Assembly (NCBI GenBank): GCA_013289875.1
Contig: JABCZC010000018.1
Coordinates: 1 to 64,000, forward strand
DNA from: Acidobacteriota bacterium
Lineage (GTDB): Bacteria; Acidobacteriota; Terriglobia; Terriglobales; Acidobacteriaceae
Length of the DNA: 64,000 bases
Reading direction: 5' to 3'
Below the pieces are notes generated by a model. That model had not been told where the DNA came from, made no database searches, and worked only from the letters and a program-made list of their open reading frames with translations. Below, piece by piece: positions 46,104 through 53,376 of this stretch (within the stretch, counting starts at the first letter, position 1; each line of letters starts with the position of its first letter). Both the position numbers and the translations under genes were made by a program.

Positions 46104-46580
46104 ATGATGGACGCGAGCATTGCAGCGCGGATTGAGAAAGACATCATCACGGCAATGAAGGCGCGCGACGCCGAGCGAACCACGGCGCTGCGCATGGTTA
46201 AAACTGCGTTGAAGAACAAGGAGATCGAGAAGCGGGCCCCGCTCGACGAGGCCGAATCTCAACAGATTCTCACCACGCTGATCAAACAGCGCCGCGACTC
46301 GATCGAGCAGTTCACCAAGGGCAACCGTCCCGAGCTGGCCGCGAAAGAGGCAGCCGAGATCGAGATGATCGAAGGGTACATGCCGAAGGCGGCTGGTGAG
46401 GAGGAGATCCGCTCGCTTGTGTTGGAGACTCTGGCGGAGCTTGCCACCTCGGGCGCCAAACTCGGCCCGAAAGATATGGGTACGGCGATGAAAGCGGTGC
46501 AGGCGCGCATTCAGGCAGCAGGTCTTCGTGCCGATGGCCGCCAGGTGAGCGAGATCGTCAAGGGTGAGCTGGCAAAATAG
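46104..46580 (+). CDS. GatB/YqeY domain-containing protein
   Basis: A 158-residue, all-helical protein of the YqeY family. MMDASIAARIEKDIITAMKAR at the N-terminus, LRMVKTALKNKEIEKR, the LIKQRRDSIEQFTKGNRPELAAKE helix (in part) and a 'GPKDMGTAMKAVQARI' block correspond to the domain shared with the C-terminus of the GatB amidotransferase subunit, where it contacts tRNA. The stand-alone protein has no established reaction. The start is the ATG at 46104 (46107 also possible) with GGAG 5 bases upstream. It is divergent from the aminotransferase. Confidence 0.9.
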   Translation: MMDASIAARIEKDIITAMKARDAERTTALRMVKTALKNKEIEKRAPLDEAESQQILTTLIKQRRDSIEQFTKGNRPELAAKEAAEIEMIEGYMPKAAGEEEIRSLVLETLAELATSGAKLGPKDMGTAMKAVQARIQAAGLRADGRQVSEIVKGELAK

Positions 46581-46609
46581 AATTTGCGAAGTTGACGAGG
46601 ATTTCTGCG

Positions 46610-47152
46610 ATGCGCAAAGTCGTTCTTGGTCTTGGCATCAGTCTTGATGGTTACATCGCACGTCCTGATGGCTCAGTCGACTTTCTGTTCATGCCGAAGG
46701 ATTACTCGATGGCGCCCTTCTTCGCGACCATCGACACCGCCATCATGGGCCGCAAGACGCTCGAGGACGGCCTCAAAATGACCGGCGGAAAATTCGATAA
46801 CTATGGGATCAAATGCTATGTCATGTCCCGATCGGAGCCAACGGGCGAGCGGGAAGGCTACGAGATCACCAATCAGACGCCGGAGGCCCTGATCGGTGAG
46901 CTTCGCAAGCGGCCGGGGAAGAACATCTGGATGATGGGCGGCGGGGAACTCGCGCGTGAGTTCCTGAAGGCCGACCTGATCGACGCAATGGAGCTTGGAG
47001 TTGTGCCGACACTGCTCGGCAAAGGCATTCCTCTCTTTCCGAGCGGTTTTCCGCAGCGCGAATTCACGCTCCTGGAGAACAAGAGTTATTCCAGGGGGCT
47101 CATAACGCTTAAGTACGAGCGCGCACGCAAGAAAGCTAAAGCAAAGTCTTGA
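46610..47152 (+). CDS. Dihydrofolate reductase / RibD C-terminal-like protein
   Basis: A 180-residue NADPH-binding-fold protein of the DHFR/RibD_C family (VVLGLGISLDGYIARPDGS start, AIMGRKTLEDG, CYVMSRSEPTGER, WMMGGGELAREFLKADLIDAM, FPSGFPQREF). Bacterial members of this type reduce varied pteridine or aminopyrimidine substrates, and many have no assigned function. It lacks the classical folA residues, so I do not call it FolA. The ATG at 46610 follows GAGGA. It converges on the RNase H gene with 23 bases between stops. Confidence 0.85.
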   Translation: MRKVVLGLGISLDGYIARPDGSVDFLFMPKDYSMAPFFATIDTAIMGRKTLEDGLKMTGGKFDNYGIKCYVMSRSEPTGEREGYEITNQTPEALIGELRKRPGKNIWMMGGGELAREFLKADLIDAMELGVVPTLLGKGIPLFPSGFPQREFTLLENKSYSRGLITLKYERARKKAKAKS

Positions 47153-47175
47153 TGCCGGTTGCGGGCTTATCCGTG

Positions 47176-47673
47176 CTAAGCGGTAATGCTTCGCCCCATA
47201 CCCTTGTCCATCGCCAGGTTCGCCAGGCGGTCGGCATTCTTGTTCTTATCCCTGAGCACATGCTGAATCTGGAATGAATCGAGCCGGGCGATGCGCCGTT
47301 TGGCCTCTTCGTAAAGGGGGCGCAGTTCGGGGCTGTTGACGCGGTATTGGCCCTTGATCTGCTTCACCATCAGTTCCGAGTCCGAGACCACCTTCAAGCG
47401 TGGGTAACCTTGCTCCAGCGCGAAATTCAATGCCGCCAACAGGGCGGAATATTCGGCGAAATTGTTGGTCCTTTTTCCCAGAAATTCGCTCAATTCGCCG
47501 ATGGATTCGCCGTGCGCGCCCTGGATATAAACGCCGAAGCCTGCGGGTCCGGGATTGCCGCGCGATCCTCCGTCGCAAAACGCGGTTATGATTGCCGGGT
47601 CCTTTTGTGGCCTTTCCAATGCCGGTGCTTCTGGCCAAAGATCTCCGCTGCTGGCTGTCTGTCTCTTGTACAT
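47176..47673 (-). CDS. RNase HI-like ribonuclease
   Basis: A 165-residue RNase H-fold protein. Catalytic acids are in place: AFCDGGSRGNPGPAG with the first Asp, NFAEYSALLAAL with the Glu, VVSDSELMVKQIKG with the second Asp, and KNKNADRLANLAM with the last. The wording matches the short RnhA-like proteins of Bacillus/archaeal type rather than E. coli RnhA, because it lacks the basic protrusion. It should remove RNA from RNA-DNA hybrids. The start at 47673 gives a 30-residue polar leader; an alternative is not clear. Confidence 0.86.
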   Translation of the reverse strand: MYKRQTASSGDLWPEAPALERPQKDPAIITAFCDGGSRGNPGPAGFGVYIQGAHGESIGELSEFLGKRTNNFAEYSALLAALNFALEQGYPRLKVVSDSELMVKQIKGQYRVNSPELRPLYEEAKRRIARLDSFQIQHVLRDKNKNADRLANLAMDKGMGRSITA

Positions 47674-47872
47674 GACGCGAGTGTAGCCGATTCCTCTGCG
47701 AGGAAAATCCGGGCGGGGCTGCTAACGAATCGCGTTCTGCTCCGTCTTGAGCGATGGGATAGTCTGCCCATTTTGAGGAACCTCGATGTCTGCTGATTCC
47801 CTGAGATTTTTCCCGCCGTCGAGCACCCGGCTCCCGGCCACATCCACGGCAAAGATACAATCCTCGCAAGGT

Positions 47873-48469
47873 ATGGCGACCGATCCCAGCGCGCGCGCTT
47901 CGGAAACCGACTTAATTCGCGAGGCGCAGCAAGGTTCGCGCACAGCCTTTGACACTCTCGTGCGTCAATATGATCAGGCGGTGTTAAGGCTTGCCCTGCA
48001 TCTGACGGGTTCGGAGCAGGATGCCGAAGATATCCATCAGGAAGCGTTCCTCAAAGCGTACCGGTACCTTGGTAATTTCCGCTTCGAGTGCTCCTTCTAC
48101 ACGTGGATTTATCGTATCGTCACGAATTTGTGCCTCGATCTGCTGCGCCGTCGGAAGTCGCGCCGGGAAGATCAGGCCGTCATGCTCGATTCGTCGGGCG
48201 AAGAGATCGACCTGCTGACGAACGTCTCCGATCAACGCGCGAGCGCGAATCCGGACCGGGAGCTGAACAGGAAGTTTTTAGGGGAACGCATTCGCGAGGC
48301 GCTCGATAAGCTCACTCCACGCGAACGCATGGTCTTCGAGTTGAAGCATTATCAAGGGCTCAAGCTGAGAACCATCGGCGAAATGTTGAACACGACGGAA
48401 GAGACGGCCAAAAACACACTCTTCCGCGCGACCAGGAAGCTACGAGCGAACCTGGCGGAACTGCGCTAA
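47873..48469 (+). CDS. ECF RNA polymerase sigma factor, RpoE-like
   Basis: A 198-residue sigma-70 family factor with only regions 2 and 4. Region 2 has AFDTLVRQYDQAVLRLALHL, DAEDIHQEAFLKAYRYL and CSFYTWIYRIVTNLCLDLLRR. Region 4 has LTPRERMVFELKHYQGLKLRTI and TEETAKNTLFRATRKLR. A Met at 47786 would add 29 poorly conserved residues. The ATG at 47873 has GCAAGG upstream and begins a normal N-terminus. It is followed 41 bases later by a probable anti-sigma factor and then a PDZ protein, an arrangement like rpoE-rse envelope-stress operons. Target promoters are unknown. Confidence 0.92.
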   Translation: MATDPSARASETDLIREAQQGSRTAFDTLVRQYDQAVLRLALHLTGSEQDAEDIHQEAFLKAYRYLGNFRFECSFYTWIYRIVTNLCLDLLRRRKSRREDQAVMLDSSGEEIDLLTNVSDQRASANPDRELNRKFLGERIREALDKLTPRERMVFELKHYQGLKLRTIGEMLNTTEETAKNTLFRATRKLRANLAELR

Positions 48470-48510
48470 GGCCCCAGGGCCGCGGCGAACCTTTTTGAGG
48501 CGAGTGAAGC

Positions 48511-49488
48511 ATGGGAAACACCATGAAGTGCGAAGTGGCGCAGGAAATCATTGCTTTGGCGGTTTACGGCGAGTTGCCCGATGAGCAGGGCCCCCAGCTC
48601 GAACGGCATCTGACCGAATGCGAGCTCTGTCGCCGCGAACTTGAGGCGGTGCAGGCGCTTTCGAAGGCTATGTCACTGCTTCCTGTCGAGGATCCTTCGG
48701 CCAACCTCGTCGCGCGGTCCCGGCTGCGCCTGGAGGAAGCTCTCGACGCCATCCCACATGGCAGCTGGCTGCTGCGCAGCTGGCAACGCTTTGCGCGGGG
48801 TGTCTGGCGTTTGCGATCTGCGCCGGTTGCGGTCTCCGGGGTTCTGGTGATCGGGCTCACCGCAGGGGGTTACTCCGGCTATCGTGCCGGCGAGCACGCG
48901 CACGATGCCTCCAGGACCACGCTTGGCCCGGTCGCGACACAGAGTGACGACCCTTTGACCGACGTTGCCAGTGTCAGCAGCATTGTCCAGGAGCCCAATA
49001 CGGAGAATGTCGAAGTCGTCTACAACCGGCTTCAGCCGGAAACCATCCGCGGCTCGCTCGATGATCCGCAAATCCGCCAGCTGCTTCTTGTAGGGGCGCG
49101 CAACAGAATTAATTCCGGCGTCCGCGACGACTCTCTCGGTCTGCTTGCCCATGAATGCCGCGCCGGCCACCAGTGCGATGACGGCCCTATCCGGGACGCG
49201 CTCATGGTCGCCTTGCGTTACGACAAGAGTGTTGACGTCCGGCTCAAGGCCCTTGAAGGCCTTCAGCCCTATGTCGCCGACGATGTCCGCGTCCGCGATG
49301 CCGTGTTAGAAGCACTTATGAGAGACACCGACCCGAGGGTCCGGACCCAGTCGATTGGGCTGCTCGAGCCGGTCCAGGCCGATTCCAGTGTGCGCGAGGT
49401 ATTGCATACGGTTGCAATACGCGACGATAATGCCGAGATTCGAACCGCGTCGCGCCAGGTGCTCAACCAGATTCCGCAGGTTCAGTAG
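48511..49488 (+). CDS. Anti-sigma factor with zinc-finger and HEAT-like C-terminus
   Basis: 325 residues. The N-terminal part holds a zf-HC2-like anti-sigma domain with His33, Cys37 and Cys40 (RHLTECELC). A predicted membrane helix at about 103-121 (SAPVAVSGVLVIGLTAGGY) follows, then a long periplasmic region. That region contains about 4-5 HEAT-like helical repeats (VDVRLKALEGLQPYVADDV, DPRVRTQSIGLLEPV, NAEIRTASRQVLNQI). The layout places a protein-interaction solenoid in the periplasm, where a signal could release the sigma factor bound by the cytoplasmic zinc finger. It follows the ECF sigma gene by 41 bases and precedes a double-PDZ gene. The HEAT extension is not standard for RseA-type proteins. 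Confidence 0.82.
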   Translation: MGNTMKCEVAQEIIALAVYGELPDEQGPQLERHLTECELCRRELEAVQALSKAMSLLPVEDPSANLVARSRLRLEEALDAIPHGSWLLRSWQRFARGVWRLRSAPVAVSGVLVIGLTAGGYSGYRAGEHAHDASRTTLGPVATQSDDPLTDVASVSSIVQEPNTENVEVVYNRLQPETIRGSLDDPQIRQLLLVGARNRINSGVRDDSLGLLAHECRAGHQCDDGPIRDALMVALRYDKSVDVRLKALEGLQPYVADDVRVRDAVLEALMRDTDPRVRTQSIGLLEPVQADSSVREVLHTVAIRDDNAEIRTASRQVLNQIPQVQ

Positions 49489-49548
49489 TTAGAAAGCAGC
49501 AACGGCGACTTCCCGTAAGAAAGTAGCGCCGGCATCGAGGGAACCCGC

Positions 49549-50772
49549 ATGGACCATTTTTCGAGGTTGGTGTTCAAGGCAAGCTCCATCACGGCTCTCA
49601 GTTCCGTGACCATACTGATGGGGTCGACCGCTTTCGCTCCGGCGATCTTTGCTGCGCAATTGCTTGGGGTTGTGCCCGACTCCCCGGCGCTCCTGCTCCA
49701 CAGCTCGCAGGGTTATCTGGGCATCGAGATGCGTGATGTCGACAACGACCGGGCCAGCTCTCTCAAGCTGAAGGATGCAAGCGGTGCAGAAGTCACTTAC
49801 GTCGACCATGATGCGCCCGCAGGCAAGGTCGGCCTGCGCGTTCACGATGTCATCCTGCAGATGAACGGCCAACAGGTCCAGGGCGTGGAACAGTTGCGGC
49901 GCATGCTGCACGAGACGCCGGCCGGTCGAGCCGTTGTCCTGCTGATTTCCCGCGACGGCCAGCAGCAGACCATTAACGTACAGCTTGGCGACCGGGCCAA
50001 AATCGAGCAGGACGCATGGTCCCAGCACCTTACTGTGCTCGATCCCGACAATGACTCTTCCTTCGCGCCAGTCGGTCCCACCGGGCATGGCGTTGGCGGA
50101 GGCGGCAGCTTCTTCGGCTCGCTTACCCTCGGAACTCCTTCGGTCGGAGTCGAGCTCGATACGCTCGGCTCACAGCTGGCCGACTATTTCGGCGTCAGAG
50201 ATGGTCAGGGGCTGCTGGTGAAGCACGTTGCCGAGAATAGCCCGGCCTCCACGGCAGGCTTCAAGGCGGGAGACGTCATCACCAAGGTCAACGGCGAATC
50301 CATGGCCACGCTGAATACCTGGCTCAAGACCCTCCATGCCAATCGCGGTAAGCAGATGCAGGTCACCATCGTGCGCAATCACAAGGAGCAGACCCTCAGC
50401 CTGACGGCCGGTGATCCGAAGCATAAGGGTGAGCTGGTCTGGCCTGGCATCGACATGGGTCCCGGAGTTCGTATGATCGTGCCCGATGAGGCCGAGCCTG
50501 AAAGTGATCTCGAAATCATTCAGCCAGGGATCGATTTGAACCTGGCCCAGCTCGACTCTCAGCTCAGCAGGCTCGGTTCTGCCCAACAAACCCGTAAGGC
50601 GCTGAACGAAGCCGACGCGGATGCTCTGGCCCGTCAGGCACAACAGATCGTTCGCAGCCTCGACATGCGAAAGTTGCAGCAAGAGCTGAAGGATCAGCAG
50701 AAGCAGCTGCAAGAGCAGATGCTGGACTGGGACAAGGACATGCAGGTGATCCAGATCAGGCCGCTCGACTGA
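49549..50772 (+). CDS. Exported double-PDZ protein
   Basis: 407 residues. The N-terminus is a signal peptide or anchor (about 1-36, ending TAFAPAIFAAQ). Two PDZ domains follow: GYLGIEMRDVDNDRA near 55 with GLRVHDVILQMNGQQVQG, and 'GLLVKHVAENSPASTAGF' near 223 with KAGDVITKVNGESM. Between them a linker holds a Gly-rich stretch (GHGVGGGGSFFGS). The C-terminal 90 residues are a charged helix rich in Gln/Lys/Leu (SLDMRKLQQELKDQQKQLQ), probably coiled coil. It lacks a protease domain, so it is an adaptor rather than DegS/RseP. Its gene is third in the sigma/anti-sigma group, suggesting it senses envelope peptides or scaffolds a signalling complex. Confidence 0.85.
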   Translation: MDHFSRLVFKASSITALSSVTILMGSTAFAPAIFAAQLLGVVPDSPALLLHSSQGYLGIEMRDVDNDRASSLKLKDASGAEVTYVDHDAPAGKVGLRVHDVILQMNGQQVQGVEQLRRMLHETPAGRAVVLLISRDGQQQTINVQLGDRAKIEQDAWSQHLTVLDPDNDSSFAPVGPTGHGVGGGGSFFGSLTLGTPSVGVELDTLGSQLADYFGVRDGQGLLVKHVAENSPASTAGFKAGDVITKVNGESMATLNTWLKTLHANRGKQMQVTIVRNHKEQTLSLTAGDPKHKGELVWPGIDMGPGVRMIVPDEAEPESDLEIIQPGIDLNLAQLDSQLSRLGSAQQTRKALNEADADALARQAQQIVRSLDMRKLQQELKDQQKQLQEQMLDWDKDMQVIQIRPLD

Positions 50773-50882
50773 CCCTTCTTTTCTGACCCGAATCTAAAAA
50801 ATGCCGGTTTAGGGGCGTTCTGCAGCAGTTCAGCGGAGATGACTCGCAGGCCTCTGTTGTATGTGATTCAATAAATAGAGCC

Positions 50883-51926
50883 ATGCCCGTTGCATCTCAT
50901 CCTGTTTCGGCACGCAAGCAGCCCCCCGGTCGCCGTATGAAGGCAGCCGCGCGCAAAGTGCGCGAGCTGGCCATCGTGGGCCACTCCCTGGTGTCCACGA
51001 GCCACCCGGTAATGGCGCAGATCGTGCCCATGCGGCGCTGCAATCTCTCCTGTGCCTACTGCAATGAGTATGACGATTTTTCGAAGCCGGTCCCTCTCGA
51101 CGAGATGGTCCGCCGCATCGACCACCTGGGACGTCTGGGCACCCGCATTATCACCATCTCGGGGGGCGAGCCGCTACTCCATCCCGAGCTGGACGACGTA
51201 ATTCGCCGCATCCGTCACACTGGCGCGCTGGCGGGAATGATCACCAACGGCTATCTTCTGATGCCCGACCGCATCGAGCGCCTCAACAAGGCCGGCCTCG
51301 ATCACATGCAGATATCGATCGACAACGTGCGGCCGGACGAGGTCTCGAAGAAGAGCCTCAAAGTCCTCGACAAGAAGCTGCAAATGCTCGCCGAGCATGC
51401 CGACTTCCACGTCAACATCAATTCCGTAGTCGGCGGAGGCATCAAGGATCCCAACGACGCCATCGTCATCGGCAGGCGTGCCATCGAGCTAGGGTTCACC
51501 TCGACCATCGGCATCATTCATGACGGAGACGGCCAGCTCAAGCCGCTCGAGAACGAAGAACGCCGCGTTTACTTCGAAATGCGCAACTGGAAGAAGCGCA
51601 ACTACTCGCGCTTCAATCAGTTCCAGGAAGCTATCGCTAATGGCCAGCCCAATGACTGGCGCTGCCGGGCCGGGTCGCGTTATCTCTACATCTGCGAAAA
51701 TGGGCTGGTGCACTACTGCTCGCAACAGCGTGGCTTCCCCGGAGTCCCGCTGGCTCGGTACACCAAAGCCGATCTCAAGCGCGAATTTCTGACAGAGAAA
51801 ACCTGCGCCCCGCACTGCACCATCAGTTGCGTGCATCAAATTTCACATATCGATCACTGGCGGGCGCCACAAACCTCTCGGATCTCGCCCGGTTCGGCGG
51901 AAGGTCTTGTCAATATTAGTCCATAG
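50883..51926 (+). CDS. Radical SAM enzyme with C-terminal Cys-rich (SPASM-like) region
   Basis: 347 residues. The radical SAM cluster motif C53-x3-C57-x2-C60 (RRCNLSCAYC) is followed by ISGGEPLLHPE (SAM contacts, 93-97) and a TIM-barrel body. The C-terminal third has six more cysteines (261, 271, 279, 308, 312, 316) in DWRCRAGSRYLYICENG, LVHYCSQQ and TCAPHCTISC. These look like one or two auxiliary Fe-S clusters similar to SPASM domains. It resembles peptide- or cofactor-modifying enzymes more than HpnH or MqnC/E. The reaction is unknown. An overlapping gene for a deaminase-family protein follows. The ATG has no strong ribosome-binding site and lies 110 bases after the PDZ gene. Confidence 0.85.
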   Translation: MPVASHPVSARKQPPGRRMKAAARKVRELAIVGHSLVSTSHPVMAQIVPMRRCNLSCAYCNEYDDFSKPVPLDEMVRRIDHLGRLGTRIITISGGEPLLHPELDDVIRRIRHTGALAGMITNGYLLMPDRIERLNKAGLDHMQISIDNVRPDEVSKKSLKVLDKKLQMLAEHADFHVNINSVVGGGIKDPNDAIVIGRRAIELGFTSTIGIIHDGDGQLKPLENEERRVYFEMRNWKKRNYSRFNQFQEAIANGQPNDWRCRAGSRYLYICENGLVHYCSQQRGFPGVPLARYTKADLKREFLTEKTCAPHCTISCVHQISHIDHWRAPQTSRISPGSAEGLVNISP

Positions 51927-52959
51927 GTCGACAACCGGCCGCGTGCGTGACCCAGAATCTCAACTCGCCTTCATCCGCCGCCTGCCGAAAGCCGAGCTCC
52001 ATTTGCACCTCGAAGGTACGGTCGCGCCGGAGACCCTCGTTGAGTTGAGCCGCCGCCACGACGGCACTCCCCTTGAACTGGAGCAGGCGCAAGCCATTTA
52101 TCAATACGCCGATTTCAGCGGATTCCTGCTCGCGTTCAAAGCCGTCACCGAGCGCTTGCGCACGCCTGAGGACTACGAATTCATCACCTATCGCATGCTT
52201 CAGCGGCTTGCCCGGCAGGGCGTGGTCCACGCCGAGGTCTACGTATCCGTGGGAGTGGTTTATTATTGGCGCCGCATCGATTTCGAGCCGCTCTTCGCAG
52301 GCATGGAGCGCGCCCGCAAACAGGCCGAGCAGGACTTCGGCATCACCGCCTGCTGGATATTCGATGCAGTCCGCCACTTCGGTCCGGAAGAAGCGGCACT
52401 TGTCTTCCGAAAAGCGGCTGAACTCCAGTCAGAGCACCCCGCGATCATCGGAATCGGCATCGGAGGAGACGAGCGCCGCACCGGATCCGAACCCTTCCGC
52501 GAGCTCTACGCCGAGGCGCGCGACGCGGGCCTGCATCTCACGGCCCATGCCGGCGAGTCCGTCGGCCCCGAAGGCATCTGGGGAGCGCTAAACATCGGCG
52601 CAGAGCGCATCGGGCACGGTCTCAGCGCTATTCATGATCCTGAGCTCATGGGCGTGCTTGTCGAGCGACAGATTCCTATCGAAATCTGTATTTCTTCGAA
52701 TCTGCGCACCGGCTGCTGTGCGAGCCTTGCCGACCACCCCGTCCGGCGGTATTTTGATGCCGGTCTCATGATCACGCTGAACTCCGACGATCCCGCCATG
52801 TTTCTCAGCGATCTTGAATGCGAATATCAGCTGGCTCACGACGAGTTCAGCTTCACCCGTGAACACCTGCGTGAACTGGCAGCCAATTCGATTGAAGCCA
52901 GTTTTCTGCCGCCGGAGCGCAAAGTCGATCTTTTGCGCCGGATTGAAAAAACAGCCTGA
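51907..52959 (+). CDS. Adenosine deaminase-family hydrolase
   Basis: 350 residues of the metal-dependent adenosine/AMP deaminase fold. The zinc site is marked by KAELHLHLEGT (His32, His34), by AHAGE with the His ligand and catalytic Glu, and by NSDDPAMF with the catalytic Asp pair. IGHGLSAI and CISSNLRTGC are also typical. Specificity is open: adenosine, an adenine-type base, or aminodeoxyfutalosine (a known activity of some COG1816 members). The frame starts at TTG 51907, inside the radical SAM gene, or at GTG 51943, 16 bases after its stop. In either case the two genes are tightly coupled, so the enzyme may act on a product containing 5'-deoxyadenosine or a related nucleoside. Confidence 0.87.
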   Translation: MSILVHRSTTGRVRDPESQLAFIRRLPKAELHLHLEGTVAPETLVELSRRHDGTPLELEQAQAIYQYADFSGFLLAFKAVTERLRTPEDYEFITYRMLQRLARQGVVHAEVYVSVGVVYYWRRIDFEPLFAGMERARKQAEQDFGITACWIFDAVRHFGPEEAALVFRKAAELQSEHPAIIGIGIGGDERRTGSEPFRELYAEARDAGLHLTAHAGESVGPEGIWGALNIGAERIGHGLSAIHDPELMGVLVERQIPIEICISSNLRTGCCASLADHPVRRYFDAGLMITLNSDDPAMFLSDLECEYQLAHDEFSFTREHLRELAANSIEASFLPPERKVDLLRRIEKTA

Positions 52960-53078
52960 AACGGTCCGAAGATGTGACAAAAGTTGTACGCGAGGCGTCT
53001 CACAAGCAGCCGTTGAGACCAGCCGATCTGAGCTATCATTGTGGCATTGCAGATGGTCTCCGCCGAAGGAAGGTTTTT

Positions 53079-53300
53079 GTGAGCGTGCTGCCTGGATTTG
53101 GACATAAGTCGTGCGACGAGTCGCGAATCGCGTTGCGCGCTCTTGGATGGGCATCGGTGGCCGTCGGGGTTGCTGCCCTGGGTCTCTATGTAGGCCGCGA
53201 GCTGCGCCAGCGCTACAAATTCAAGCGCCGCACCCCCAGCGATTTTTACTCGCACGCCGGCGACGAGGGACAGACGACCGAATTCGGCATGGGCATCTAG
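53079..53300 (+). CDS. Small single-pass membrane protein
   Basis: 73 residues from the GTG at 53079, behind AAGGAAGG. One hydrophobic helix (LGWASVAVGVAALGLYVG, about 22-39) is followed by a basic stretch (RELRQRYKFKRRTPS) and an acidic-polar tail ending EFGMGI. The N-terminal part has no signal peptide. I do not recognise the family. It is the last gene of the plus-strand run that starts with the sigma factor and is followed directly by a strong terminator. A genuine gene is likely because of the good ribosome-binding site and clear topology. Confidence 0.65.
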   Translation: MSVLPGFGHKSCDESRIALRALGWASVAVGVAALGLYVGRELRQRYKFKRRTPSDFYSHAGDEGQTTEFGMGI

Positions 53301-53327
53301 CAACACCCTCAGGTTCTGAAACAGACA

Positions 53328-53354
53328 AGGCCCCGGAGATGATGCGGGGCCTTT
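53328..53354. terminator. Bidirectional terminator between small-protein gene and acnA
   Basis: AAGGCCCCG and CGGGGCCTT form a perfect 9-bp stem around GAGATGATG, followed by TGCTTTT on the plus strand. It lies 28 bases after one stop and 23 before the acnA stop, so it can serve both strands. Confidence 0.85.
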
Positions 53355-53376
53355 GCTTTTCTGTCGGTCCGATCGT

